Positions 42,835 to 54,302 are shown, counted from the stretch's first letter. The stretch is 64,000 nucleotides of DNA from Wolfiporia cocos (GCA_029448655.1 JACCLO010000011.1:806001-870000), one strand, 5' to 3'. Numbers and translations are program-made. The notes: generated by a model from the letters alone, not told the origin.

Positions 42835-43930
42835 TGTCACAGATTTATCTGGGGCTTACAGCATTTTTCCTACGATTATAGCAATTTACCTGGGATTTAT
42901 ACGTCTAACTACAAGTTATCTACGGGTTAACTCCCATTGCCACCACGACAAGCTCTTAACTGGGCTCGTCAACCACATGACCAGCTTACATAACGCTACG
43001 GCACCTTCCGGTCCAATAGCATAGTATAGCTACGTCATACAGGTCTCGCCCGTCAGAGCAAGACCAGCTACGTCATAGATCCTAGATCATAATGATAGGC
43101 CGAGCGCGGCACGCTCGCATAATAATGTCCACAAGTACAAACAGTGCCTCGCGGCCTTGTACTATTGGGTCGGCCTTCCCGGCTTCCCATCGCCATAAGA
43201 TCCTAGATCACAATGGCACCTCAGGCGCGCCACGCCTTCGCATAATAATGGCAACACGGCCAAATAGCACTATATTAGCACCAAGGCAATATCGCTATAG
43301 GCTACGGCCTTCTCGGCCTCTCACGGACTCGGCGTTCTCCAAGTCCCGGGCTTCTGCCATCACGGCGTTGCCCAAACACCGGTCCTCGCCTCACGGCTAA
43401 GACCACCATATGTTCCGGTAACCTTCCGGTCCGGACATATCACATGCTACGGTGCCTGATGGCCCAATAGCATTACGACCTCGGCGTTCCGCCTTGGTCA
43501 GCACACGATGACCGGCCAATCGCCATTATACCTCACGGTATCCGGCAACCGGCATCCCTTATACCCGGGCTGCGCCCGTCTTCACATGTCCATCTAACGA
43601 TGAGACCACACACTCTCTATTTTACCATTGGCCCGGCCATTACCGGCGGGCCACGGCCTTTGTAGAGTAGCCATATCACTTGGTCGCCCTTATGGCAACC
43701 AAGCCCACACTCCTTATCGGGCATGCACTATACAGTAGCACATGACCCGTTAAATATGTGTATATAAGTAGGGCCTTGACGGCCTATAACTTTAGTTCTA
43801 TTCTTCTCGGCGTGCGCCGTAGAAGAACTTTCCACCTACTACCGTGCCTGATAACCTCTACCTCACCTCGTCGCCTTAGTTCAATCGCAAGGATACTGGC
43901 GTGGTGAGTCCCACAGAGCCATCTGTGTCA
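42835..43930 (+). repeat. 3' LTR of the large non-coding element
   Basis: Same length and start/end text as the 5' LTR; I saw no difference by eye. Followed by TSD GGTGC. Confidence 0.92.
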
Positions 43931-44201
43931 GGTGCGTGAGCAGCGTGCACAAACGGTCGGTGCTGACATGTGCAGCGCAGTTGATGCTCTTCATTGCAAT
44001 TGGCATCTTTGAGTTTGGCTGGCTGATGACGGTGACTGTGAAAAATTTCATCTGGCTCTGCTGTGCGTGTGCAGTCACTGGCATCGGTGGTGCAGGGCTC
44101 ATGGTGCGTGTTCTAAGCATTGAATTCTGTGCACAGGACTGACAGCGTGCATAGGTGGTCATCATGGTCATGATAAGCCAGTACGTATTTTGTTTCAACA
44201 C
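43931..44201 (-). pseudogene. 5' part of the unidentified gene split by the large LTR element
   Basis: A minus-strand frame opens at 44201 (MLKQNTYWL) or, more plausibly, at 44102 (MSPAPPMPVTAH). It runs through KFFTVTVISQPNSKMPIA and STDRLCTLLTH to the element junction at 43930. With the element and one TSD removed it continues at 37880 in the same frame as LATKEVTRALEKWLEDG. The family is not recognised. Confidence 0.5.
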
Positions 44202-44377
44202 ATCCTGTGTGCTCTCGAGGCATTCCTATTTTATCTCCATCTAGTCTCTCCTTTCCCTCACTATGGGCCAAGCAGCCTCCTGAAATCGTGCACAAACTCC
44301 CATGGCACCGGTAGATAGCACGCCTTCCGAGGCAGGCACCAGCACAGCAGCATCGTCATTGAGGACTGCATCTCGTG

Positions 44378-44982
44378 TAGTGATGTGCAAAGCACGGCTC
44401 AAAGCCGTGAGCCGGGCCTGGCCGAGCCGACTTAAGCCGGGCCGAGCCGAGCCTGGGGGGCGGCTTAAGACGGCTCAGCGCCCGGCTTGGATCGTGAGCC
44501 GGCCGTAGCCGAGCCCTGAGCCGGCGGCTTTAGGCGCGCAGCTGTGGTATTGTTAAAATTAGCGAAAATGGTTTAAGATTTTGCATCAATTCACCTTATA
44601 TGATCTCAACGGCTATTACAATGACTTGTATCTGCTAACACGGTGCGGAACGTTGTGACTACTGTTGCGATCGGGGTTGTGATCGAGATTTGGATTTTCG
44701 GTCAACATCATAAGCAGCTGTAAAAACACTTGTAGATCAGATTATCAACAAATAGTAGACATATAAGCATTCTGAATATGTTGTGCTGTCATTTGAACTG
44801 CACAAGCCAATAATTCCGAGGTCCTACCTGATTACCCATAAGCCCCGGCCTGAGCCTGAGCCGGGCCCAAGCCGGCCTGAGCCGTCAAGGAAGGCCAGGC
44901 TTGACATTTCGCTGAGCCCGAGCCCTTCAAAGCTGGGCCCAAGCCCCGGGCTTTGAGCCGAGCCGTGCTTTGCACATCACTA
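44378..44982. mobile_element. non-autonomous hAT, TAGTGATGTGCAAAGC family, copy 3
   Basis: Ends TAGTGATGTGCAAAGCACGG and CCGTGCTTTGCACATCACTA, perfect 8-bp TSD ATCTCGTG (44370-44377 and 44983-44990), 605 bp, non-coding, inserted in the unidentified Ser-rich gene. Confidence 0.93.
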
Positions 44983-46176
44983 ATCTCGTGCAACAAAGCG
45001 ATCCTGCACATCATCCCTTTGCCAAAGCGTTCTGGGTTTGCTCCCCCACTCACACTCATCGAGCTCTCTTAACAGTAGTCCCTCATCTCACGATGGTGTG
45101 CAAGACGCACAGACCCCAAAGAAATGATGGCGCTCATCAAAGCGCTGGTCAAAGGCCCCAGCAATGAGCTCTGACGAGAGCACGGCGGTGGAGTAGACTC
45201 TGACACCTGCGGTAGAGGAGGAGGTCCCTGTTGTCATGATGAGCCCCTACACACCACCACCTGAAGAGCCGCCTCATGCGGAAACAGATATGGCATCGGA
45301 GCCCAAACAGCGATCGGTCACAGATAGGACACCGCCAACTGAGCACAGTATTCTAGCAGCAGACGAACACTCTCCCAGCTAGAACAGATCAACGCTGTGG
45401 GATGAGTGCGAGTCCTACGAGGACAATGGTGAGCCTGTGCAGCCAACACCTGCTTCTGAACAAGCACTGCGCCCATATCCACAACCCAGTACACTCGTTA
45501 TCGTGCAAGGTGTTGTCAACATGACGGACTTGCAAGCGAATGGAACATCTGCCCCACAGCAGTGACCGTTGCGTTCATCTACCCCATGTCCCATATCGGG
45601 TGTCCACTCACAGAGATCGTCGTCCGCACCGTGGGAGCGTGAAGGCGAATGGCTCGGAACTCGCAATCGGTTATCATCATTTATATCGCGCTCGCAGCCA
45701 TCGTCGGAAGTCATGTCAGGCTTGAACCGCAACTCTGCTATCTCTTCCAACAGCAGCCCAGGAATTTCAACTCTGACCCGGCTCCTGCAGAAGATACCAC
45801 TTCGTCCTAAGAACAACACGATAATGTTGCTGGTGAGGCTGACGGGTGGCCACGGCCGTTGTCACCAGCAAGCATTGACGTGCTGGGAATGCTTCTGAGG
45901 TGCGTGCATCTTGCCTCGTTTTCTCTGCATGATTGACTCTTCAGTAGTGTTGCTGCGGCTGCCACAGCAGCATCTCTCTTCTCCCCCGGGATTGCATTCC
46001 CAGGCCACGGTAATGGTGCTGCGACAACTACACCAGCTTCTAATCGCCCGATGTCCCATACTCCCACCACGGACATTGGCGGGTCTTGCTGGTCTGGGTA
46101 TGGATCCTCTAGGAGTTAATCCAGGACAGGCACCCAGTGTTGCTCAGGTTCAGCGGGATGGACGTGACCGTATCCG

Positions 46177-46782
46177 TAGTGATGTGCAAAGCACGGCTCG
46201 GCTCAAAGCCCGGGGCTTGGGCCCAGCTTTGAAGGGCTCGGGCTCAGCGAAATGTCAAGCCAGGCCTTCCTTGACGGCTCAGGCCAGCTTGGGCCCAGCT
46301 CAGGCTCAGGCCAGGGCTTATGGGTAATCAGGTAGGACCTCAGAATTATTGGCTTGTGCAGTTCAAATGACAGCACAACATATTCAGCATGCTTATATGT
46401 CTACTATTTGTTGATAATCTGATCTACAAGTGTTTTAACAGCTGCTTATGATGTTGACCGAAAATCCAGATCTCGATCACAACCCCTATCGCAACAGTAG
46501 TCACAACGTTCCGCACCATGTTAGCAGATCACAAGTCATTGTAATGGCCATTGAGATCATATAAGGTGAATTGATGCAAAATCTTAAACCATTTTCGCTA
46601 ATTTTAACAACACCACAGCTGCGCGCCTAAAGCTGCTGGCTCAGGGCTCGGCTACAGCAGGCTCACGATCCAAGCCGGGCGCTGAGCCGTCTTAAGCCGC
46701 CCCCCAGGCTCGGCTTGGCCCGGCTTAAGTCGGCTTGGCCAGGCCCGGCTCACGGCTTTGAGCCGTGCTTTGCACATCACTA
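46177..46782. mobile_element. non-autonomous hAT, TAGTGATGTGCAAAGC family, copy 4
   Basis: Same ends as copy 3, in the opposite orientation. TSD CGTATCCG / CGTATCCA (46169-46176 and 46783-46790), one mismatch. 606 bp. Confidence 0.92.
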
Positions 46783-47031
46783 CGTATCCACAACGTATGG
46801 GAGAACATGCACCACCGCCTTGGATTGCATTCGCGGAATTCTGTATTCCACATGGTGACGGGCTCGGACAGCTTAGATTCGTATGAAGCTCTTTGGTATG
46901 TTCACAGATTGTCTGACAGTGCAACATGTCTGATTTCGAATATTCAGGGAGCTCGCCGAGTTGCTGTGCTGCAGGAGGATTTGAGGAGTATGACGCAAAA
47001 CCTATGTCAAAAGGCCGAGGATTTGTTCTAG

Positions 47032-48132
47032 TAGCTTTCTGTAGTTTGTGGCAGCTTATAAAATGGACAATGATATGAATTTGTATGTTCTGATTGATTT
47101 GGGAGTAAAGGCCACTGGCAATGGGTATATTCTGGTAGCTTTTGGCACTCAACCCAGGGCCCCGAGTATTTTTCTCTAGCTTCCAGTAGATGGGGATATA
47201 ATTTTTAAATTTTTGGGTATCTGTCCTACATGCCTAATACTACCTTCATAGCTTTCGGCATCTTACAGTAGCTACTACTATGTTACCGGGCGCCTAAAAG
47301 ATAGCGCAGGCTATTCTACCGTCCAATTTTAACCCCTATCATACCCGTTGTCTATTGATAGATTCTGGTATGAGGTACTTTCACTGGGCAACAACCTCAA
47401 GTCACCTCGCCCGCATCGCACTCCCCATGGCCATCCTCTTCGCCGGCATACGCCCCCTCGCGCGCACGAGCACGAGGCTGCGTATGCTGTGGGAGGGAAA
47501 AATGAGCAGGTAGCGAACGTTAGGGTCATCGAGAGGGAGCGAGAGTGAGGGAGAGATAACAAAACAAGGTTTCCAATGTATAGTGGCCGCTATCTATCTG
47601 ACTTATCCGAATATTCTTACTCGCTCGCTACTCTTACCGTGTGCGTGACCGCTATGCCGCTGCTTCACACTGATGGGAGAAAAATATGGGGGTTGTTGCA
47701 GCTGAGGCTCGAAACTATAAGTACAGAGGAGACGAAACATGACGTATGACGCGCGAACAAGCCCCGCCTGATTACCATATGTAGTAGACATTTTGCCATA
47801 AAAGTAAGAATGCTGACGTCTCAAAACTTGTTCTGGGAGCCGCATCGCCGGCACAGACGCCTTTGCGATGCCATGGACAACGATTGGACATGAGCATTGG
47901 CTCGGCGACGGGACAATCAGAACGACCGCGTCCTATTTGCGTACGCGACTCGGCCCCCAACGAGTGCGGGGCGTCGGCCGTCCTATGTCCTCGCGCCTAT
48001 ATCTCGCACCTCCCGCTGTCTTCCGGCTATCGTTCCAATGCTGGTAGAGTCGGTAGGGATAGAGTTACATGTTACAATCAGAGGAAAAATAAAGGAAATG
48101 CATAAACTGTACGAGCGTCAAATTTCTCTTCC
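47032..48132. other. intergenic; no gene seen
   Basis: No supported gene. 47400-47520 is GC-rich and its short open frames are low-complexity. The next element starts at 48141. Confidence 0.4.
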
Positions 48133-48140
48133 ACAGTGCC

Positions 48141-49101
48141 TAGTGTTGCCGAAGTTCAGTTTGGTCCAGGTTCAGGGGGGTCTAGGGCTGAACCCAGAAC
48201 TGAACCGACTGCAGGGAGCCTGAACCTGAACCTGGACCTGGACTGAACCTGGTGAACTGGTTCATCAGGTTCGGTTCATGGTTCGAACTAGGTTCGAACC
48301 ACTAAGTTACTTGCTTCTATAGAGTGTAAAAATAATAATATAGACACCAACTTCATGCACCTTTCTATGTATACCAATTGCTCTCTATTGCCTACCTCAT
48401 TCCTGGCACTATTGAACCCACTGAAGTAAACACACTTCAAGTTCTGCAGTGCCTCCATTTGGTGTCTATTGTGCTGAATTTCAAAGTGGCTCTTAATCTT
48501 GATTAGAGTGGTAAACATAAATTTTAGATGCACAATAATCACTCAAGGCAGCCATTTTGAGCAGTTCAGTAATCAGAGTTTATGATTGTGAATTAGCCTG
48601 AGGCAAACCTCAATAACAAACCATTCTTAGACAACACTGTATATAATCTAGGATCATGGATATGAAGTGGAACATAATCTTCTACATTTCTTACTTCATC
48701 TGACAGCAACAAATGCAGCCCAGTGCCACAGAAAGCATGGTGATTCCAGCATGGGGTTGAGCCCTTGCCATATTGGGAGACTAGAGTATATGAGTGCTGG
48801 TGCTTGCTATGGTGAAGCCAGCTATCCATAACTTACTGCAACAACACTATGGCAAAGATGGCAAGAACATAATTGTAATTGATGCTTATCCACCAGTGGC
48901 TACACAGAATATGTTAATGCTATGTGGTTCAAGGTTCAGTCCGGTTCGAACCTGGTTCAAGGGTATTCATGACCCCCCTGAACCAAGAACCGAACCTTGA
49001 TGTCCTACCCTGAACCGGATCTGGACTGAACCTGAACCTAGGTTCGGTTCAGGCGGTTCAGGTTCTGAACCTTGGTTCTGAACTGAACTTCGGCAACACT
49101 A
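48141..49101. mobile_element. non-autonomous hAT, GGTTCAGGTTC family, copy 2
   Basis: Ends TAGTGTTGCCGAAGTTC and GAACTTCGGCAACACTA, perfect 8-bp TSD ACAGTGCC (48133-48140 and 49102-49109). 961 bp, with GAACCTGAACC arrays at both ends and a core shared with the element at 11287-14329. No coding sequence. Confidence 0.93.
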
Positions 49102-49200
49102 ACAGTGCCCGCTGCGGGCCCGTGTCACAGTGGCGCGCGCAACCTCTCGTCGCTGCCTACGCACTACACGCTCCCGTAGAGCGATAAGATCCCCGCCGTC

Positions 49201-50506
49201 GCGCTCGGTACGGGCTCGGCACCCGTTATTCTTGCTAGCCATTGAGAACTCATCCGACGCAGGTGTGTGGCAGGCGGCGCGGGGCGAGGTCGGGTCCGCC
49301 GTGAAGACGGCGCTGAACGCCGGGTACAGGCACATCGACGGCGCCTGAATCTACAGGGTGCGCGGCCCGCTACTCTGAACCAGAACATACGCAGTGTTGA
49401 CGGCTTGTGTCGATCAGAACGAGGCGGAGGTCGGCCAGGCACTGAAGGAGAGCGGGGTCCCCCGCGAGGAGCTCTGGCTCACGTCCAAGGTGCGTGCGCG
49501 ATCGGCCGTTGCGGGAGGTGCGACTCACGCGAGGTGCAGCTGTGGAACACGTTCCATGCGCCGGAGGACATCGAGCCCGCCCTGGACGAGACGCTGAGCA
49601 GCCTGCAGACGGACTAACCTCGACCTCTATCTCATTCACTGGTGCGTTCTCTTCAGGCTACGCTATCTTGGCTGAGCGCTCGCTCGTGCAGGTCCATCGC
49701 GTTCAAGAAGGGCACGAGCACGCTCGACGAGGCGCTGATCGCGAACCCATACCCGACGTGGCAAAAGCTCGAGGAGCTCGTCGAGAAGGGCAATCTCCGG
49801 AACATCAGCAGGTGCGTCTGCACACGCGTTTACCAGCGCCCCATACTGACCCGCCTCCTGCCCGCGCAGCTTCAACATCCAGCGGCGAGCCCCCGCGCCC
49901 ACTCCCACACACGCCCGCTGACGTCCCCCCCCCTCTCTCCTTACATTTGCGCAGGATCGAGAACCTGACGGCGAACCCGCTCAAGGTGCAGCCCGCGGTG
50001 AACCAGGTCGAGCTCAACTTCTGGAACCCGCAGCCGGAGCTGCTCGCGTGGTCCGCGGCGCACGGCCTGCGCCTCGAGGCGTACTCGCCGCTCGGGAGCA
50101 GCAGGCAGGTCAAGGACACGCTCGCCGTGCCCTCGGTTCAGGCGATCGCGAAGCAGCTCGGCATCACGCCCGCGTAGGCGATCATCTCGTGGCACGTGCA
50201 GCGCGGGGTGAGTACTGAATACTCGAGTCGTGCGCTGCGCAGCGCGATCCTGACGGCGCACACAGACAATCGTCCTCCCGAAGAGCGTCACGCCCTCGCG
50301 CGTGGTCGAGAACTTCCAGGGTGAGCGTTCGCATTTGCGTTTGTGTCGCGCGGGTGTTCTAAGCGCCTCCCGCAGTGCACGCGCTGCCCGACGACCTGTT
50401 TGAGCAGCTCGAGAAGGCCGCCGCGGCGCACCCCCCGCAGCGCGTCGTGAACCCGTCCAAGAACTGGGGCCTCGACTTTGACGTGGTCGACGACTACCCG
50501 CAGTAA
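49201..50506 (+). pseudogene. aldo/keto reductase pseudogene
   Basis: GC-rich exons read as an AKR: GLGT near 49210, then GVWQAARGEVGSAV, ALNAGYRHIDGA, NEAEVGQALKESGV and LWLTSKV. Further on are the segment from FHAPEDI to SSLQTD, PYPTWQKLEELVEKG, QPAVNQVELNFWNPQ, AYSPLG, ITPA*AIISW, TIVLPKSVTPSRVVENF and a C-terminus ending DFDVVDDYPQ (stop 50504-50506). The catalytic Asp, Tyr and Lys are present. Defects: TGG to TGA at 49346-49348, a one-base frameshift near 49612 just before the LIHW motif that holds the catalytic His, and CAG to TAG at 50175-50177. Intact AKRs reduce carbonyls with NADPH in the cytosol. The first exon is uncertain. Confidence 0.85.
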
Positions 50507-51223
50507 GCCGCGCTCCCGCGCCCGCGCGCGTGGCCGATGATCGTGCTGCGCACTCGAGAACCGAAAATTCGCAGGTGGTGGTGTGGTGTGTTGTGTATTT
50601 CTAGGCGTGGCTCGTAGACGATTGCTCCTGTATGTGCCGATTTGAAGACTATGCAGCAGATCGCTGCCTGTACTGCTCGAGCCGCCCTCAATCGATCAGG
50701 ACAGAATATCTGGACCCAAAGCACGGTGTGACTTCCAGCATCCGTAGACGATGTCTTCATCGAGGCAGCAACACGTTCGATGACGGTGTGGATGTAGTCT
50801 GGACTTCAGATGGACAGATTCGTTTCGACAATTGTTCGCCCAAAGCTTCGTTCGACTTCGGAGGCGTCACAAACGGCACGTTGCTCTGTGTGGGACGCGT
50901 GACAGTTTCATCTCGTGTTCCGCCCTGAATTCTGAAAGCTGAATTTGCTCATCAGCCAATTGAACGTGGCATTCTGTGATTGTCATGATGCGTACAAAGC
51001 TGGCTGTCAATCAAAGTGTAGAGTCTGGGGCCACGGACACGAATACACGAGAGGAAGGGGCAAGAGCCACATGATGATGGCGAGACCGGAAGGGTCCAGG
51101 AAGTTACCGGAGTGTCTTGGATCATATTCTGAGCTTCTCTTGACATGACCAACCTCTTCGGCGAGCGTGCGGTGCAACGTCTGCTTTCCCCACGGCAGCC
51201 CTCGTGAGATCATCCGATGGTGG
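50507..51223. other. intergenic; no gene recognised
   Basis: This stretch lies between the ends of two convergent genes. The short open frames on both strands carry no motif I recognise. It should contain both 3' UTRs. Confidence 0.4.
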
Positions 51224-53550
51224 CTACGACGATTCCGCTTGCAGATTCATCGTAAACACGGCGGGATCATGGAACTGGTGCTTGTGCGGCTTCGCATTGA
51301 AGAAATCGACGCCTTCTTCTGGTTCTGGAACACCGTGTCTGCAGGAAAATGTCACGCTGGAGGCGACGCGAACAGGGTGAGCGGGCGTCGCTTACGTTGA
51401 ACATGAGCGACGACGGCCGGTCGGTGCGCCGTCTTCTCAAAATGGCAGGAACAGCGCGCGCAGCTCCAGTCGCATCCGAGGTCGAGATCAGACAGTGCAC
51501 TGTTCTGCATCTTGACCAGTCTGGTATTGTGCGTGTCGAGCAGCATCCATTTCGGCACCGCATGATCGGCTGTTCTCTTGTAAAGCATATGATGCAGGAC
51601 CTGCAAGGAGGGCTTCAGGCGAAGAAGAACAGATGCCCAGACCGACTTACACATTGGTGCCAGTTCATTGCGTACTGGTATTTGCTTCCGAGTTCGTTGA
51701 CATTCGCGGGACAGCGCACGCAGATGAACCGCGCGTCTAGTTTGTCCAGCTCGCCCGGAGTGGTTGTGCGCGCGTCCAGGCCGAGCACGGTCAACAGCGA
51801 GACGACAGCATCATTGCCAGCTTCACTGAAAGACATATCTTGCACGATACGTGGGTGGCCAAGTAAGTATTCCCAACGCGACGGGTCCGACAGATAAGCC
51901 AAGACATCGCTCAATGTGTATAATATCAAGCTGGAATCTATGGCCCAGCTGGGTGCTGAGGGCTGGAATGTGGCTGTAGCCAAGGAAAGTGGATCGGACA
52001 TCGCGTCCGTACAGGCGCTAGACGTCTGCCCGACAAGGTTGGCAGGCAGCTTCTCAAGGAGCATATTCCGGATGTCATCACGTCTTGCAGCTATGAAAGA
52101 TGGCAAAGCCTCCAGCACATGGGCACAACGTTGAGGCTCCAGTTTATCCGGGGAGGGATCATTGATTAGCACATGAAATCCCTCCAATTCGTATAGCTCA
52201 CAAAGGGGTGGGAATATGGGCCATTGCAGCGGAGGGAGCGTTTTCTTGAAAGCAGTGCACATCTTGGCTATAACGTGCCTCCTCCTCTCGAGAAGTTCGT
52301 CGCGCACACGCTCCAGCCGTTTTGTCCGCCAAAATATGATCATCGGCTCAAGCGTTGCACGGGCCTCATGCCAGTCTGGTATAATCTGAATCAACTAGGA
52401 GCCACGGCAGAGATGATGAGTGAAGCGGACCGCCTTCAGTCAACTCAGCGTCGACGCGCAACATGTCCCCGCCCAGGTAATCGAGGTCTTGCCGTTCATA
52501 GCCGAGCTCTTCAAAGCGATTTAAAATTCTGAACGTCAAATTGAGCATGCTGCAGAAACTACGTATCCCACATTAAGGCATAACGCACTTGCACCGGCGT
52601 GCTTGTATGCGCAAGAGGGCCTGCTCATTACGGAGACGTTCTTCAGCTTTCCGAAGGCGTTCCTGTTCTTCTTCCCACTCCAAGCACACCTGCGCATGCT
52701 AAGTCGTAATTCATTGAGAAGGAATGCCGATCGCGAAGCAGATGAAGGACTCTACCTCATTCACATACTCGACGTGTGCAACGCGTGCCGACTTGAAGGA
52801 TGAGAACGCATCTACTGCTTCTGCCTTGCCCAGCCGGATATCCTCCAAATATGTATCAACTTGCTTGGACATGTTGTGAATGTCGCCATCCCAATAATAT
52901 TGACACTTCTTGCGTTCCCAAAATCGCGACCTACACCCAGCTAACACGCGTCGGCGTCGTAAGAGTACCGGCAAGCCAAAAGTCTGCTACTCACAGTTCC
53001 CGGATGGTATAAGCTCCAGGATCGGCTTGTCGTAATCGGGAAAGATTTTCACGAATTTTCGATCAACAATCAAGCTGTATGATCATTCAATGATTTTTCA
53101 GGTCCGACGGTGGGTTCATAGAGCCGACGCACTGCTTTGTCATACAAGCCTCGCAGACTCTACGACGCAACTTGAAGTTGATGGGGACGTCCTTAGACCT
53201 GCACCTTCTCATCTAGACGCCGATCACGTCGCAACTTGTGTTATTGACGGGCAGCCATTTATAATCGCCACTCACGTCGCATTTCGTGTCACCGAAAAGC
53301 AAATAGGCCCAACGTACTTCGAGTCTGGCGGGCAGTCTGGGGAACTGCCTGGCCAACGCGTACGCGCCGACTTCCAGATTGGTCTTGCGTTGTCTGCCAG
53401 AAGCGTCTGACGGAATCCTCGGTTCGTCCGTGCGAGGCTTAGCAATTCTCGTGGACTAAGCAAGCCGAATATCTGGACCAGAATGATATCGATAACAGAA
53501 TCGAGTCCCAGCATCTTATGGCTCACTAAATGCAAGATGTCCAACGGCAT
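51224..53550 (-). CDS. F-box domain protein, mushroom type (several exons; possibly damaged)
   Basis: Exon 1 (53550 to about 53335) encodes an F-box: IILVQIFGLLSPRELLSLAR, then FRQTLL and a Trp. Later exons read KDVPINFKLRRRVCEACMTK (about 53190-53130), FVKIFPDYDKPILELIPSG (about 53055-53000), YYWDGDIHNMSKQVDTYLED (52960-52780), a basic coiled coil EWEEEQERLRKAEERLRNEQ (about 52680-52620), RFEELGYERQDLDYL (about 52520-52400), a long exon from IIPDWHEARATLEPM (52399 to about 51650) and CARCSCHFEKTAHRP (about 51450). F-box proteins recruit substrates to SCF ubiquitin ligases via Skp1. The exons are joined by 45-60 bp introns. A TAG at 53213-53215 lies in one reading of exon 2, and the last junction (near 51400) gives the frame for EEGVDFFNAKPHKHQFHD only with a shift. 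Those two points leave intactness open. Confidence 0.75.
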
Positions 53551-53924
53551 TTGTGGGAGGAAGCACGGCTTGCATTTGCCATTCTCTTCGCAGGCGCAGT
53601 CTTCCTACGACCTCTAGCAGTGGTAGATCGTCTTCTCCCATCTTTTGTGTCGGTCTTCTGAACGTGTCGATCAAGTTTTCCCTTTGTCATTGTGGCCTGG
53701 ATCTGGGCGGTATTGGCGTCGACCGTTATTTTCTTATATCTCGGTCAGACACATACAGTACACAGCGTATGCCAAGTGCGTTTCCTAAACAATTAAACCT
53801 AAGCATCGGTGTGTATAGCGGCTAGATGCGTACACTGTGGGAGCCAACTTTAGTCGTCTCATCCAGTAGGATTATAGGGGTGCTTACGCACTGCGACCAC
53901 GAACCTCAGCAGCTGTGACGTTCG
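53551..53924. other. upstream region of the F-box gene
   Basis: This 375-bp stretch lies between the F-box start codon and the Gypsy insertion, whose TSD CTGTC is at 53925-53929. It probably holds the F-box promoter. No gene is seen. Confidence 0.45.
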
Positions 53925-53929
53925 CTGTC

Positions 53930-54302
53930 TGACACAAGCAACACTTCAAGCAACTACTCAGGGGATTGTTGCTCGCGTTTCAGCGCAATCCTAGTCTGAG
54001 GCTACTCAAGGCGTATAAGGCCAAGACGAGTCTGGGGTGCTACCCTGCTCGTCGGCCAGTATATATGCTATTCTACTGTTTGTACACTGTTTGGCTACTG
54101 TACAGTTATTACGTAAGCTGAGAGTTCGATATTATGGTAAACCCTATAAGGGGTGTAAGTACACGGCACGGAGTGTCCGGGGGGCTGGTAACACGTGATA
54201 GGGTGTTCGGGGTCTTGCACGTGACTGCTTAGGCGCGCGCTTAGATAAGATAAGGGTTCAGGCTCTAGTCACTAGCTAGGCGAAAGAAATCGGCTTGTGA
54301 CA
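53930..54302 (-). repeat. 3' LTR of the complete Gypsy element
   Basis: On the minus strand begins TGTCACAAGCC and ends GCTTGTGTCA. The gag-pol stop codon (54265-54267) lies inside it. Confidence 0.95.

Larger units (their letters stand above)
37881..43930 (+). mobile_element. large non-coding LTR retrotransposon (LARD-like), complete
   Basis: Two 1,096-bp LTRs (37881-38976 and 42835-43930), apparently identical, flank a 3,858-bp interior. The TSD is GGTGC (37876-37880 and 43931-43935). A polypurine tract (AAAGCGGGGG, then TAA) precedes the 3' LTR. The interior has no gag or pol and no frame above about 160 residues; the longest lie at its ends and look incidental. Instead it holds repeated short motifs: four CCTGACAAGG, three covarying hairpins (42556-42764), and three copies of a peptide-like end (LEEALENFQR and relatives). 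It is recently inserted and must use enzymes of another element. It has split a minus-strand gene. Confidence 0.93.
44302..47031 (+). pseudogene. unidentified Ser-rich gene split by two hATs
   Basis: ATG at 44302 starts MAPVDSTPSEAGTSTAASS; across the first hAT (44378-44982) it continues as RATKRSCTSSL and a Ser-rich run. Further pieces are PKEMMALIKALVKGPSNEL (about 45113-45170), a Ser/Pro-rich region (45569-45895) and a 45-bp intron candidate (GTGCGTG...TTGACTCTTCAG, about 45901-45945). The last piece, PSVAQVQRDGRDRI, crosses the second hAT (46177-46782) into HNVWENMHHRLGL, then ARRVAVLQEDLRSM and a stop at 47029-47031. The reading frame is exactly restored when the second hAT and one TSD are removed. 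Other frame changes suggest decay or more introns. Function is unknown. Confidence 0.5.

Noticed and set aside
38138..43400. Identical 102-residue frames at 38138-38446 and 43092-43400
   Set aside because: These are the same position in the two 1,096-bp LTRs, low-complexity and with no homology I recognise.
47329..47562. Cys-rich 77-residue minus frame with a possible signal-like segment
   Set aside because: Short, GC-skewed and with no conserved context; more likely chance.
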